Source: Streptomyces sp. A1277 (GTDB lineage Bacteria; Actinomycetota; Actinomycetes; Streptomycetales; Streptomycetaceae). From it: 64,000 nt of DNA. The notes beneath the pieces are model-generated. The model did no database searches. It had not been told where the DNA came from and was given only the letters and a program-made list of their open reading frames with translations. Within the stretch, counting starts at the first letter, position 1; each line of letters begins with the position of its first letter. A program made the translations under genes and the position numbers. Positions 35,510 through 45,100 of this stretch are shown in pieces. The stretch lies in contig NZ_SSBI01000009.1 in assembly GCF_004795015.1 (NCBI RefSeq), positions 1-64,000 on the forward strand. The letters run 5' to 3'.

Positions 35510-36657
35510 TCGAGATCGCCGACCGGATGCGGAACCTGCAGGAGTCCTCGATCACCGCTATGACGGTGCGCTGTCAGGAGCTCGGTGCCATCAACATCGC
35601 ACAGGGACTCTGCCGGGTTCCACCGCCTCCTTCGCTGCTGGCGGAAGGCGCGCGGGATTTCCGTGACATCGGCCATTCCTACAGCGCGCCCGAGGGAACC
35701 GCCGCCTTTCGCGAGGCTGTCGCCGGCAAACTGAAGAAGTACAGCGGGCTCAGCGTCGATCCGGTGACTCAGATCGTGGCCACGGTCGGCGCGACCGGCG
35801 CCCTCATGGCCACGCTCACGGCGCTGCTCAACCCGGGAGACGGCGTACTCCTGTTCGAACCCTTCTACGGCAACTATCCGACCGCTCTCGGGGTGCTCGG
35901 TCTGCGAGCGGAGCCGGTCCGGCTCTTCGGCCCGGGATTCGAGGTCACCGACGAGGCGCTGCGATCGGCCGTCACCGACCGCACCCGAGCGATGATCGTC
36001 TGCACGCCGAACAACCCGAGCGGGCGACGGCTCACCACGGCCGAACTCATGACGATATCGGCCGTCGCGCAGGAGCACGATCTGCTCGTCATCACCGACG
36101 AGGTCTACGAGGACATCTACTTCGGCTCGACCCCGCACATCGCCCCGGCGACCGTCGGCGATCTCGGCAGGCGCACGGTGACGGTGTCGTCGCTGGGGAA
36201 GTCGTTCAGCGTTCCCGGATGGCGGCTCGGTTACGCCTGCGGCCCGGAACGGCTGATGAACGCGGTCAGGGTCGCGGCCGAGTCGCTCGTCGTCTGCCCG
36301 CCGGCTCCGCTCCAGGAACTCGGCGCGCGGGCACTGAGGCTGGGCGACGACTACTATCGCGGGCTGCGCGAGATGTACGACCGCAAGCGCCGCGTCCTGA
36401 CGGAAGGCTTCGCCGCCGCCGGGTTGTCGCCCAACGAACCGGACGGCTCCTACTTCCTGTTCGTGGACTGCTCCCGACTGGGAGTGGCTACGGGGACGGA
36501 GGCGACCGAGGTCCTGCTCCGGCGAAGCCTCGTGGGAACCGTGCCCGGAGAAGCGTTCTACCTGAACCCACCGGACCGTCCGTACATCCGCGTGTGCTTC
36601 TCCCTTCCCGACGATGTCATAGCCGATGCCGCCGACAGGCTGGCGAGAGGGGTCTGA
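35506..36657 (+). CDS. Class I/II PLP aminotransferase
   Basis: A 383-residue fold-type I aminotransferase. It shows INIAQG, the cofactor-binding CTPNNPSGR and ITDEVYEDI, the PLP Lys in VSSLGKSFSVPGWRLGY and the substrate Arg near YIRVCFS. It resembles kynurenine/methionine-type aminotransferases and differs from the HpgT-like enzyme at 28868. It is translationally coupled to carrier-protein copy 2, so it may act on an oxo acid destined for, or bound to, that carrier. The SDR starts 3 bases after its stop. Confidence 0.9.
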   Translation: MIEIADRMRNLQESSITAMTVRCQELGAINIAQGLCRVPPPPSLLAEGARDFRDIGHSYSAPEGTAAFREAVAGKLKKYSGLSVDPVTQIVATVGATGALMATLTALLNPGDGVLLFEPFYGNYPTALGVLGLRAEPVRLFGPGFEVTDEALRSAVTDRTRAMIVCTPNNPSGRRLTTAELMTISAVAQEHDLLVITDEVYEDIYFGSTPHIAPATVGDLGRRTVTVSSLGKSFSVPGWRLGYACGPERLMNAVRVAAESLVVCPPAPLQELGARALRLGDDYYRGLREMYDRKRRVLTEGFAAAGLSPNEPDGSYFLFVDCSRLGVATGTEATEVLLRRSLVGTVPGEAFYLNPPDRPYIRVCFSLPDDVIADAADRLARGV

Positions 36658-36660
36658 CTC

Positions 36661-37440
36661 ATGGCCGAGAACGTGAGTGAGTCGAACGGAGGGCGCGCGG
36701 TTCTCGTGACCGGGGCGGCCCGGGGAATCGGGTGGGCCATCGCGCGTCGGTTCGCGAAGGCCGGTGACCGGGTGGCGATCCTGGACCGGGTGCCGGTTGA
36801 GGCCGCCGAGAAGCTGGTGGCCGGACTCGACGGCAACGGGCACGTCGCCGTCCAGGCCGACCTGACCGACGGCGACGCCGTACTCGCGGCAGTGGATTCG
36901 GCCGTCACCCGGCTGGGCGGCCTGGACGTCCTGGTGAACAACGCCGGCGTCTTCACCGCACACCCGATCACCGAGGTCGATTACGCGACCTGGCAGGAGC
37001 AGTGGCGCGCGACGCTGGCGGTCAACCTGGTCGGCGCGGCCAACGTGACCTGGTGCGCGGTCAGGCACATGAAGGAGCGGGACGGCGGTGGGCGGATCGT
37101 CAACGTCTCGTCGCGGGGCGCGTTCCGAGGCGAGCCGGACGTGCCCGCGTACGGGGCCGGCAAGGCGGGTCTGAACTCCTTGACCCAGTCGCTCGCGCTC
37201 GCGCTCGCGCCGTACCGGATCGCGGTCTCCGCGGTGGCGCCCGGGTTCGTGGCCACCGATATGACCACGGAGTGGCTCAAGCCGCCGGGCGGCGACGAGA
37301 TCAGGGCGCAGAGCCCGTTCGGCCGTGTCGGGGAGCCGGACGAGATCGCCGCTGCCGTGTTCTACCTGGCGTCCGCTCAGGCCGAGTGGGCCAGCGGCGC
37401 CGTCCTCGACCTGAACGGCGCCTCCTACCTGCGGACCTGA
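36661..37440 (+). CDS. Short-chain dehydrogenase/reductase
   Basis: A 259-residue classical SDR. Cofactor motif TGAARGIG (about residues 17-24), NNAG, and the catalytic Ser-Tyr-Lys as NVSS and YGAGK. The C-terminal FGRVGEPDEIAAAVFYLAS stretch is typical of FabG-like ketoreductases. The Asp after beta2 (ILDRVPVE) favours NAD over NADP. It is the last gene of the carrier-protein/aminotransferase operon. Its 3' end overlaps the convergent ACP gene by 16 bases. Confidence 0.92.
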   Translation: MAENVSESNGGRAVLVTGAARGIGWAIARRFAKAGDRVAILDRVPVEAAEKLVAGLDGNGHVAVQADLTDGDAVLAAVDSAVTRLGGLDVLVNNAGVFTAHPITEVDYATWQEQWRATLAVNLVGAANVTWCAVRHMKERDGGGRIVNVSSRGAFRGEPDVPAYGAGKAGLNSLTQSLALALAPYRIAVSAVAPGFVATDMTTEWLKPPGGDEIRAQSPFGRVGEPDEIAAAVFYLASAQAEWASGAVLDLNGASYLRT

Positions 37441-37721
37441 GCCTGTGGCGGGGCGGCTGCCACCGCCCCGCCGCGGCCGTCGGCGGGAGACGCCGGAGGC
37501 GGGGTCCGCTGCTCCATGAGCGCGGCGATGTCCGCCACCGTGTCGAGCTCGATCAGCTCGTCGTCGGAGATCTCGATGCCGTGGTGCTGGCTGAGCACCA
37601 GAGACAGCTCGACAACGGTGAGTGAGTCCACGCCCGCCTGTTCGAGTGTGGCGTCCGGTCGTACTCTGCCGGATTCCAGCAGCAGGACATCGACCATGAT
37701 TGCCTTCAGCCGCTCGTACAT
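37425..37721 (-). CDS. Discrete acyl carrier protein
   Basis: A 98-residue ACP. The phosphopantetheine attachment site is GVDSLTVVEL, within an ACP fold of about 80 residues (MYERLKAIMVDVLLL to VADIAALMEQ), followed by an Ala/Pro/Gln-rich tail. CCGGAGGACGCA precedes the ATG. It lies 34 bases downstream of the KSIII gene and at the end of the KSIII/aldolase/aldehyde-dehydrogenase operon, so it probably carries the acyl unit that KSIII makes or transfers. Confidence 0.92.
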   Translation of the reverse strand: MYERLKAIMVDVLLLESGRVRPDATLEQAGVDSLTVVELSLVLSQHHGIEISDDELIELDTVADIAALMEQRTPPPASPADGRGGAVAAAPPQAQVRR

Positions 37722-37755
37722 TGCGTCCTCCGGTGTCCGGTGGCTCTCCGATGCC

Positions 37756-38784
37756 CTACGCATCGTGGAGTTCGAGGTGTGGCCAGGTCAGCGTGGTGGC
37801 GCCCCAGGTGAGGCCGCCGCCGAAGGCGACGAGCAGCAGCCGGTGGCCCGGTTCGATGCTTCCGTCCGCCGTCGCCTGGGCGAGCAGGACCGGGATCGAG
37901 GCGGCGGCGGTGTTGCCGACGTCGCGGATGTTCTGTGCCATCAGGTCCCGGCGCAGGCCGAGCCGCTGGGCCAGCGCGGCGCTGACGCGCGCGTTCGCCT
38001 GGTGGGTGACGACGCGGTCGACGTCGCCCAGCTGCCAGCCGGCCAGGTCCAGCGCCTCGGTGCCGGCCGCGCTCATCCGCTCGACCGACTGCCGGAACAC
38101 CTCGCGGCCCCGCATCCGGAAGTACTGCGAACCGTCGTCGGGGGCCGGCCCGGTCAACGGCCGACGCGCGCCGCCGGCCTCGACCGTGATCAGCTCGCCG
38201 CGCTCGCCGTCGCTGCCCAGGACCAGCGGGCCGACCGCTCCCGGCTCGTCGGCCCGGCCGCGCCGCAGCACCACCGCGCCGGCCCCGTCGCCGAAGATGG
38301 GCAGGGTCGTCCGGTCGTCCGGGTCGAGCAGGGTGGAGAACGCTTCCGCTGCGATCACCAGGACGCGTTCGGCCAGCCCCGCCGCGATGAAACCCGCCCC
38401 GGTCGCCAGGCCGTAGAGGAATCCGGTGCACACGGCGGAGACGTCGAAGGCCGCGACACCGCCGAGGCCGAGGCGCGCGGCAACCTCCGGCGCGGTCGCC
38501 GGGCAGCGCCGGTCCGGGGTGGTGGTGGCCAGCACGAGCGCGTCGATCTGCCCGCCGCCGGCCGATTCGAGGGCCGCCCGGCCCGCCCGGACCGCGAGGT
38601 CGGATGTCGTCTCGCCCGGTTCGACCCAGCGGCGCCGGGAGATCCCGGTCCGGTCCACGATCCATTCGTCCGGCGTGTTCAGACGCGCGCCCAGCTCGGC
38701 GTTGGTGACGATCCGGTCCGGCAGCCGGTATCCGATCCCGCAGATGACCGCCCGGTCCGCGGCGCCGTCCGGGCCACCGGTCAC
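37756..38784 (-). CDS. Ketoacyl-ACP synthase III (FabH-like)
   Basis: A 342-residue KSIII. The triad is intact: Cys119 in AVCTGFLYG, His in THQANARV and Asn in VGNTAAAS. The N-terminal [18 protein letters not shown] and [13 protein letters not shown] are typical of FabH. KSIII enzymes condense an acyl-CoA with malonyl-ACP or transfer an acyl group to a nucleophile. The adjoining aldolase and acylating aldehyde dehydrogenase could furnish acetyl- or propionyl-CoA, and the neighbouring ACP is the likely partner. The GTG start overlaps the aldolase stop (GTGA). Confidence 0.92.
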   Translation of the reverse strand: MTGGPDGAADRAVICGIGYRLPDRIVTNAELGARLNTPDEWIVDRTGISRRRWVEPGETTSDLAVRAGRAALESAGGGQIDALVLATTTPDRRCPATAPEVAARLGLGGVAAFDVSAVCTGFLYGLATGAGFIAAGLAERVLVIAAEAFSTLLDPDDRTTLPIFGDGAGAVVLRRGRADEPGAVGPLVLGSDGERGELITVEAGGARRPLTGPAPDDGSQYFRMRGREVFRQSVERMSAAGTEALDLAGWQLGDVDRVVTHQANARVSAALAQRLGLRRDLMAQNIRDVGNTAAASIPVLLAQATADGSIEPGHRLLLVAFGGGLTWGATTLTWPHLELHDA

Positions 38785-39827
38785 GGCTCGTCCCCGAGCC
38801 CCGCGCCCCGCAGGGCCAGCGCGACATCCACGATGAGGTCCTCCTGACCTGCGACCGCCTGGCGCCTGCCCAGTTCGAAGAAGACATCGCGCGGATCGAC
38901 TCCTTCGCGCGCGGCGACGTCGAGTACGCGGGTCTTGAACCCGGAGAACACTCCGGCCAGGCCGCTGACGACGGAGAGGGAGTCGATCGTGGGCGGCGCG
39001 GGCATCAGTTCCCGTTCGGCGATGTCCGCCGCGTCCAGGAGCCCGTACAGGTCGATGCCGGTCCGGTACCCGAGCCGTTCCAGCACCGGCACCAGCACCT
39101 CCAGCTGGGTGTTGCCCGCGCCGGCCCCGAAACCCCTCGCGCACGCGTCCAGGATGTCCGCTCCCGCGTCGGCGGCCGCGACGGAGTTCGCCACGGCCAT
39201 GCCCAGGTTGTTGTGGCCGTGGAATATCACCGGTACGTCGACGGCGGCGCGGATGGCCCGGATGCGCTCGGTGACGTCGGGCGGGAGGTAGTGGCCGGCG
39301 GAGTCGAGGATGCCCACACCGGTGGCACCGTACTCGACCAGCCGCGCGCACTCCTCGGCGAGCTGGTCCGGGGTCGCCATGTGGCTCATCAGGAGGACGC
39401 CGTGCGCCTGGACACCCTCGTCGCGCAGGAAGCCGAGGTGCCGTTCGGCCAGGGACGACTCGGTGCAGTGCGTGCCGATGCGGACCAGGTCGACCTCGTG
39501 CGCGATGGCGTTCTCGATGTCCTGGACCGTGCCCCAGCCCGGCAGCAGGAAGACGCCGAGCCGGCTGTTGGTCAGGGCTTGCCTGGTGATCGACAGCATC
39601 TCGTCGTCGTCGAGCCTGGCGAGGCCGACCTGAAGCGAGGACGCGCCCAGCCCATTGCCGTGGCCGACCTCGACCACCGGAACGCGCGCGGCGTCCGCCG
39701 CCCGGGCGTACGCGCGCAGCTGGTCCGCGCCGAGGCGGTGCCGGACGGCGTGGTGGCCGTCCCGCAGACTCGGGTCGTGGATCTGGATCGGCTTGCCCGG
39801 GGTCTCCGGTTCCGTCGCCTCGGTCAT
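38781..39827 (-). CDS. 4-hydroxy-2-oxovalerate aldolase-like (DmpG/BphI family)
   Basis: A 348-residue HMGL-like TIM barrel that splits 4-hydroxy-2-oxo acids to pyruvate and an aldehyde. Metal and catalytic residues are visible in [11 protein letters not shown] and the HGHNN metal pair, with [11 protein letters not shown] in the C-terminal helical domain that docks the dehydrogenase. The C-terminal active-site Tyr of DmpG/BphI (AGVYSSF) appears as Phe in AGVFSGF, which in BphI affects stereocontrol. Start overlaps the dehydrogenase stop (ATGA), as in the channelled complexes. An unbroken frame continues far upstream but is not coding. Confidence 0.88.
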   Translation of the reverse strand: MTEATEPETPGKPIQIHDPSLRDGHHAVRHRLGADQLRAYARAADAARVPVVEVGHGNGLGASSLQVGLARLDDDEMLSITRQALTNSRLGVFLLPGWGTVQDIENAIAHEVDLVRIGTHCTESSLAERHLGFLRDEGVQAHGVLLMSHMATPDQLAEECARLVEYGATGVGILDSAGHYLPPDVTERIRAIRAAVDVPVIFHGHNNLGMAVANSVAAADAGADILDACARGFGAGAGNTQLEVLVPVLERLGYRTGIDLYGLLDAADIAERELMPAPPTIDSLSVVSGLAGVFSGFKTRVLDVAAREGVDPRDVFFELGRRQAVAGQEDLIVDVALALRGAGLGDEP

Positions 39828-40735
39828 GAATCCCCCACGCCTGCCATCGAGAGCCGTTCCGCCGCGTAGTTCTCCGCGACGAGGATCGCGGCGGAGTTGA
39901 TGATGTCGAGATTCCCGGCGTACCGCGGGATGCGGTCCCCGGACGACGCGACCTCGACGGAGATGAACGCTTTGCCGTCGTTCACGGTGCACGCCTTCAC
40001 CGTGAAGCCTCCGGCGTAGGAGCGGACTTCGTCCGCGGCTCCCGCCACCAGCGAGGACACCGATTCGGTGGTGAGATCCGGGCCCAGCAGGGACATCGCG
40101 ACCCGGAAGGTCGCCGGCGGCCGCGCGGGGCTGATGTTGAGCATCACTTTGACGTCCCCGACACCGGTGAAGCTGCGGATCGCCTCCTGCGTGGTCTCGA
40201 CGTACTCGTCGAGGTTCATGCGTGTCCCGCGACCGATGCTCAGGGTGGCACAGGTCGTCACCACCTCGATGTAGTCGACCCGGTGCGCCCGCGTGATCGC
40301 GTGCAGGATCGGCACCGACGCCTGACCGCCGCAGCTCACCATGCTCAGGTCGCGGTGGGCGTGGATGTCCGCCCGGTTGACGGTCGGGATGATCATCTGC
40401 CCGTTCCGGCTCGGCGTCAGGTCGATCAGCGTCGTGCCCAGCGGCAGGAGTTTCTCCACGTGCTGAGCGTGGGAGGCCGCGCTGGTGGCGTCGAAGACCA
40501 GGTCGAAGGGGCGCTCGGCGTCCACCAGGGCCTCCACCCCCCGGGCCGAGACCGGCACGCCCAGCGCGGCCGTCCGCCGCAGTCCCGGCGCGGCTTCGTC
40601 GCGGCCCACGACCAGCCCCAGATCGAGACGGCCGGACCGGATGATCTTGGCCACCAGGTCGATGCCGATGAGGCCGGTGCCGAGCACCGCCACGGACAGC
40701 CTGCCGGCCGCTGCCCGGGAGCCGTTGTAGGTCAT
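39824..40735 (-). CDS. Acylating acetaldehyde dehydrogenase (DmpF/MhpF family)
   Basis: A 303-residue enzyme that oxidises a short aldehyde to its CoA thioester with NAD. Rossmann motif GTGLIGIDL near residue 18; the catalytic Cys is in [33 protein letters not shown] matches the family. It is coupled to the aldolase and would receive aldehyde through the shared channel. Within this cluster the pair most simply provides acetyl-CoA or propionyl-CoA for the KSIII. It begins 27 bases after the methyltransferase stop. Confidence 0.9.
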   Translation of the reverse strand: MTYNGSRAAAGRLSVAVLGTGLIGIDLVAKIIRSGRLDLGLVVGRDEAAPGLRRTAALGVPVSARGVEALVDAERPFDLVFDATSAASHAQHVEKLLPLGTTLIDLTPSRNGQMIIPTVNRADIHAHRDLSMVSCGGQASVPILHAITRAHRVDYIEVVTTCATLSIGRGTRMNLDEYVETTQEAIRSFTGVGDVKVMLNISPARPPATFRVAMSLLGPDLTTESVSSLVAGAADEVRSYAGGFTVKACTVNDGKAFISVEVASSGDRIPRYAGNLDIINSAAILVAENYAAERLSMAGVGDS

Positions 40736-40762
40736 TCGTCGCTCCTGACGCGAGAGGACATC

Positions 40763-41434
40763 TCAGTCGCGGGCGCGCTTGTACGCCAGCGTGACGCCGT
40801 CGAAGATGGGAAGCATGCTCAGCTCGACTCGCTCGTCCTCGAGCAGCATGGAGTTCAGCGCACGCATGGAGTCGGCCTCCGGGTCGCTGAAGTCCGGTCG
40901 CGCGACGTCGCCGGCCAGAAGGACGTTGTCGATCACCATCAGGCCGCCCGGCCGCAGCAGTTCGAGGCAGCGCTCGTAGTAGAGCGGGTAGCCCTCCTTG
41001 TCGGCGTCGATGAAGGCGAAGTCCACGGTGCCGGCCGCGCCGTCGGCCAGCAGCATGTCCAGGGTCCGGACCGCCGGGCGCAGTTCGAGCTGGATACGGT
41101 CGGCGACGCCGGCCCGCTCCCAGAACGGGCGCCCGATGTCGGCCCACTCCTCGTTGAAGTCGAGCGCGATGAGGCGGCCGCCCGGAGGAAGCGCGCGGGC
41201 CATGCACAGCGTGCTGTAGCCGGTGAACACCCCGACCTCGACGACGGTCCTGGCCGACGTCAGCCCGACGAGGAAGCCGAGAAGCTGCCCCTGCTCCGGC
41301 GAGGCCGACATGTTGTGTTCGAACACCTGCGAGGTGGTCGCCGCCCGCAACTCGCGCGCGATGTCGTCCTCGCGGAGCGACACGTCCTGGACGTACCGCT
41401 GGATCTCGTCGTCGAGCACCAAATGAACGAGCAC
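40763..41434 (-). CDS. Class I O-methyltransferase (catechol / caffeoyl-CoA type)
   Basis: A 223-residue SAM- and divalent-metal-dependent methyltransferase. SAM motif [15 protein letters not shown], metal ligands in [14 protein letters not shown] and IDNVLLAG. Enzymes of this family methylate catechol oxygens. Here the likely acceptor is the catechol that the HpaB/SgcC-like hydroxylase across the divergent promoter would make on a tethered hydroxyphenyl ring. The GTG at 41434 is preferred because GAGGAGGAACC precedes it; an ATG at 41473 has no ribosome site. Confidence 0.88.
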   Translation of the reverse strand: MLVHLVLDDEIQRYVQDVSLREDDIARELRAATTSQVFEHNMSASPEQGQLLGFLVGLTSARTVVEVGVFTGYSTLCMARALPPGGRLIALDFNEEWADIGRPFWERAGVADRIQLELRPAVRTLDMLLADGAAGTVDFAFIDADKEGYPLYYERCLELLRPGGLMVIDNVLLAGDVARPDFSDPEADSMRALNSMLLEDERVELSMLPIFDGVTLAYKRARD

Positions 41435-41677
41435 CGGTTCCTCCTCGTGGCACCGATGGGGGACGGCCGGCATTCATCGTGCCAGGAAAGAACACCGCCA
41501 ACGTCTCCGAAGTTGCGCATCGGATCAAGCGGAATCTGTGTATAGCAAGCGCGGAGGCGATCCGGCCCCGCGCCTTGGGCATGGTGATGAAGAAATGCGA
41601 GGGACCGGTCTCATGAATACGACGCATGTTCCTTCATGACGACAGTCGAATACACAGAGCTATGCGGAGAGTGGCAT

Positions 41678-43453
41678 ATGACAGCCTTTTCTATTCCCGC
41701 CCGGTTCGCCGAGCAGGTTGCCAGGACTCCACATGCGACAGCCGTTTTTGAGGCTGTGACGGGGTCCGCTCTGAGTTATCAGGAACTGGACCGGCGAGCC
41801 GGCCGGCTCGCGCACCGGCTGATCGCGCTCGGTGTCGGCCGCGAGGACCGCGTCGGGGTTCTGATGACGCGGTCGGCCGATCTGGTGGTCGCGCTCCTTG
41901 CGATCCTCAAGGCCGGCGGGGTCTACGTACCGGTCCACGAAGCCGACCCCGCCGACCGGCGGCAGTGGATCGTGGACCGCGCCCGCCTCGAACTGCTGCT
42001 CGTGGACGACGCGATGCGCCTGGCCGGCGTTCCCGACCGGGTTCCGGTTCTCGCGGTGCGCGATCCGGAGATCGCCGGGGAGCCCTCCGACGGTCCGCGG
42101 GTGCCGATCCATCCCGATCAGCTGGCCTACGTGATCCACACGTCGGGCTCCACCGGCCGGCCCAAGGGCGTCGCGGTGACCCAGCGGGACGTGGTGCGGC
42201 TCCTGGTGGATCCGCAGTGGGACGTCGAACGGCATGCGCGGGTGCTGCAGTTGGCGCCGTACGCCTTCGACGTGTCCGCGTACGAGATCTGGATGCCGCT
42301 GCTGCACGGCGGCCAGGTGGTCGTCGCGCCCCCGGGCCGGCTGGAGCCCTCGGTCGTGCGTGAGCTGATCGTGAAGTACGAGATCACCGGGCTCCATATG
42401 ACCGCCGGTCTGTTCCGGGTGTTCGCCGAAGAGGCCCCGGCGACGCTGGCCGGTGTGCGCGAGGTGCTCACCGGCGGCGACGTGATCTCGCCGGTGGCCG
42501 TCCGCCGGGTACTCGACGCCTGCCCCGACATCGTGATCCGCGCGATGTACGGCGCGACGGAGGGAAGCGTGTTCTCGGCGCACTGTGCGATGACCCGCGA
42601 CACGGAGCTCGGCAAGGCCGTTCCGGTCGGCGATGTCTTCACCGGAGTCGGCATCCACGTCCTGGACGAGGGCCTCATGCCCGCGCCGGCCGGCGCCATC
42701 GGCGAGATCTACCTCGCGGGCGAGGGCGTCGCCCGCGGCTACCAGGGTCAGGCCGGCCTGACCGCCGAGCGGTTCGTGGCCGACCCGTTCGGCCCGCCGG
42801 GATCCCGGATGTACCGGACCGGCGACATGGCCCGCCGGACCGCCGACGACACGGTCGAGTTCGTCGGCCGGGAGGACAGCCAGGTGAAGATCCTCGGCTT
42901 CCTGGTCGATCCGGCCGAGGTGGAGGCGGCGCTGGCCGACCATCCGGGGCTGACGCAGGTCGTGGTCCTGCCACGCGCGAGTGAGGACGGGAACAAGCAG
43001 CTGGTCTGCTACGTCGTGGCTGGGTCGGGCACGCTCGACCTCGCGGCGCTGCGCGCACACGCCAGGACGAAGCTGCCCGGCTACATGACACCGAAGGCGT
43101 TCGTCCGGCTCGACGCACTGCCGCTGACCGCCAACGGCAAGCTGGACCGCGAGGCGATGCCGGAACCGGACTTCGACCAGGTCGTCGCCTCCCGGGCGCC
43201 GAGGACGCCGCTCCAGCAGGAGCTGTGCGCGATGTTCAGCTCCCTGCTGGAGGTGCCCGAGGTGGGGATCGACGACAGCTTCTTCGACCTCGGCGGCCAG
43301 TCGCTGCAGGCGATCCGGCTGTGCAACCGGATCGGTGCCGCGGTCGGCGTCGGGGTCTCGGTGAACAAGCTGTTCGATAACCCGACCGTGGCCGAACTGG
43401 CGGCGTTCATCGACGGCAAGCGGTCCGCGCACTCGGCACCGGCGGCCCCCTGA
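41678..43453 (+). CDS. Free-standing A-PCP protein, predicted 4-hydroxyphenylglycine-specific
   Basis: A 591-residue adenylation (about 1-500) and carrier (phosphopantetheine Ser542 in GGQSLQAI) protein. A-domain motifs: [34 protein letters not shown] and the A10 Lys in [10 protein letters not shown]. Aligning to GrsA gives the pocket code DVYHLGMVFK, close to the DIFHLGLLCK and DVFHLGLLCK-like codes of 4-hydroxyphenylglycine domains. That agrees with the phenylglycine genes at 27676-32305. The A-PCP arrangement mirrors SgcC1/SgcC2 of C-1027, here fused. Start at 41678 follows GGAGAGTGGC; the ATG at 41636 has no ribosome site. The hydroxylase gene overlaps by one base. Confidence 0.9.
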   Translation: MTAFSIPARFAEQVARTPHATAVFEAVTGSALSYQELDRRAGRLAHRLIALGVGREDRVGVLMTRSADLVVALLAILKAGGVYVPVHEADPADRRQWIVDRARLELLLVDDAMRLAGVPDRVPVLAVRDPEIAGEPSDGPRVPIHPDQLAYVIHTSGSTGRPKGVAVTQRDVVRLLVDPQWDVERHARVLQLAPYAFDVSAYEIWMPLLHGGQVVVAPPGRLEPSVVRELIVKYEITGLHMTAGLFRVFAEEAPATLAGVREVLTGGDVISPVAVRRVLDACPDIVIRAMYGATEGSVFSAHCAMTRDTELGKAVPVGDVFTGVGIHVLDEGLMPAPAGAIGEIYLAGEGVARGYQGQAGLTAERFVADPFGPPGSRMYRTGDMARRTADDTVEFVGREDSQVKILGFLVDPAEVEAALADHPGLTQVVVLPRASEDGNKQLVCYVVAGSGTLDLAALRAHARTKLPGYMTPKAFVRLDALPLTANGKLDREAMPEPDFDQVVASRAPRTPLQQELCAMFSSLLEVPEVGIDDSFFDLGGQSLQAIRLCNRIGAAVGVGVSVNKLFDNPTVAELAAFIDGKRSAHSAPAAP

Positions 43454-44961
43454 TGACGGGGCCGACCCGGCCGCTGACCGGTGCCGAGTACCTGGAGAGC
43501 CTCCGTGACGACCGAGAGGTCTACATCTACGGCGAACGGGTGGCCGACGTCACCGCGCATCCGGCGTTCCGCAATCCGGCGCGGATGATCGCCCGGCTCT
43601 ACAACGCGCTGCACGATCCGGAACACCGTGACGTGCTCACCACCGCCACCGACGCCGGCGGCCCCGGCGGCTACACCCACCGGTTCTTCACCACACCGCA
43701 CAGTGCGGCCGACCTGGTCGCCGACCAGCAGGCCATCGCGGCGTGGTCCAGGCTGACCTACGGCTGGATGGGGCGCAGCCCGGACTACAAGGCATCGCTG
43801 CTCGGCACGCTCGGCGCGAACGCGGACTTCTACAACCCCTTCGCCGACAACGCGCGGCGCTGGTACCGGGAGTCCCAGGAGAAGGTCCTGTACTGGAACC
43901 ACGCCATCGTGAACCCGCCGGTGGACCGGCACCGGGGACCGGACGAGGTCGGCGACGTGTTCGTGCACGTCGAGCGGGAGACCGACGGCGGCGTGATCGT
44001 GAGCGGTGCGAAGGTCGTCGCGACGAACTCCGCGCTCACGCACTACAACTTCGTCGCCCACACCGGCCTGCCGGTCAAGGACCGCAAGTTCGCCATCGCG
44101 GCCACGGTGCCGATGGACGCGCCCGGGCTGAAGCTGATCTGCCGCCAGTCGTACTCCGCCGCGGCGGAGTCGACCGGCAGCCCGTTCGACTACCCGCTGT
44201 CCTCGCGGCTGGACGAGAACGACTCCATCCTGGTCCTGGACAAGGTACTGATCCCGTGGGAGAACGTGTTCATCTACGGGGACGTCAACAAGGTCGGCAT
44301 GTTCAGCGGGCACTCCGGGTTCGTCGAGCGGGCCATGTTCCACGGCAGCACACGGCTCGCGGTGAAGCTGGAGTTCATGGCCGGCCTGCTGGCCAAGGCC
44401 CTGGACATCACCGGGGCCGCGGACTTCCACGGCGTGCAGACGAGGCTGGGCGAAGTGCTCGCCTGGCGGAATCTGTTCTGGGGGCTGTCCGACGCGGCGG
44501 CGCGCAACCCGGTGGAGTGGCGGGACGGCGCGGTGCTGCCGAACCCCGACTACGTCATGGCGTACCGGTGGTTCTCCCAGGTCGGCTACAACAGGGTCCG
44601 GGAGATCGTGTTGCAGGACGTCGCGAGCGGACTGATCTATCTGCCCTCCAGCGCGCAGGACTTCCGCAACGAGGAGATCCGGCCGTACCTGGACACCTAC
44701 CTGCGCGGTTCGCACGGCGTCGACGCCGTCGAGCGGGTCAAGGTGATGAAGCTGCTCTGGGACACGATCGGCACGGAGTTCGGCGGCCGGCACGACCTCT
44801 ACGAGCGCAACTACTCCGGCAACCACGAGAACACCAGGATCGAGTTGCTGCGCGGCCAGATCGGCGACGGGCAGATGGACGGGTACCGCGCGTTCGTCGA
44901 TCGCTGCCTGGCCGAGTACGACCTCGACGGCTGGCGGGCACCCGACCTCGCGCGGGAGTAG
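43453..44961 (+). CDS. Flavin-dependent phenol hydroxylase (HpaB / SgcC family)
   Basis: A 502-residue 4-hydroxyphenylacetate 3-monooxygenase-type oxygenase. N-terminal [23 protein letters not shown] is the family signature, followed by [22 protein letters not shown] and the [16 protein letters not shown] stretch. SgcC, a relative, hydroxylates a carrier-bound chloro-beta-tyrosine ortho to the phenol. The TGATG overlap with the A-PCP gene ties it to that carrier, so ortho-hydroxylation of PCP-bound hydroxyphenylglycine is the best prediction. It needs FADH2; the flavin reductase at 51303 is a candidate partner. Confidence 0.92.
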   Translation: MTGPTRPLTGAEYLESLRDDREVYIYGERVADVTAHPAFRNPARMIARLYNALHDPEHRDVLTTATDAGGPGGYTHRFFTTPHSAADLVADQQAIAAWSRLTYGWMGRSPDYKASLLGTLGANADFYNPFADNARRWYRESQEKVLYWNHAIVNPPVDRHRGPDEVGDVFVHVERETDGGVIVSGAKVVATNSALTHYNFVAHTGLPVKDRKFAIAATVPMDAPGLKLICRQSYSAAAESTGSPFDYPLSSRLDENDSILVLDKVLIPWENVFIYGDVNKVGMFSGHSGFVERAMFHGSTRLAVKLEFMAGLLAKALDITGAADFHGVQTRLGEVLAWRNLFWGLSDAAARNPVEWRDGAVLPNPDYVMAYRWFSQVGYNRVREIVLQDVASGLIYLPSSAQDFRNEEIRPYLDTYLRGSHGVDAVERVKVMKLLWDTIGTEFGGRHDLYERNYSGNHENTRIELLRGQIGDGQMDGYRAFVDRCLAEYDLDGWRAPDLARE

Positions 44962-45012
44962 GCCCGCCACCCGGGGCCGGGCAGCCGCCGCGGGCGGCCA
45001 CGGCGGTGGGGC

Positions 45013-45084
45013 GGGAGGCAGCGGTCCGGGCCGCGTCCGGGCCCGGACCGCTGCCTCCCGTGCCGGCCGGCCGGCACGGGAGGC
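45013..45084. terminator. Two overlapping, mutually exclusive hairpins
   Basis: Hairpin 1 has 19-base perfect arms (45013-45031 and 45041-45059, 9-nt loop). Hairpin 2 is a perfect 32-base palindrome (45053-45084). They share bases 45053-45059, so only one can form at a time; one suits each direction between the convergent hydroxylase and membrane-protein genes. Confidence 0.8.
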
Positions 45085-45100
45085 CCGAACGGACCGGCTT

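Noticed and set aside
38781..41627. A 948-residue frame extending the aldolase upstream
   Set aside because: The extension is antisense or out of frame with the dehydrogenase and methyltransferase genes; the aldolase starts at the ATGA overlap at 39827.
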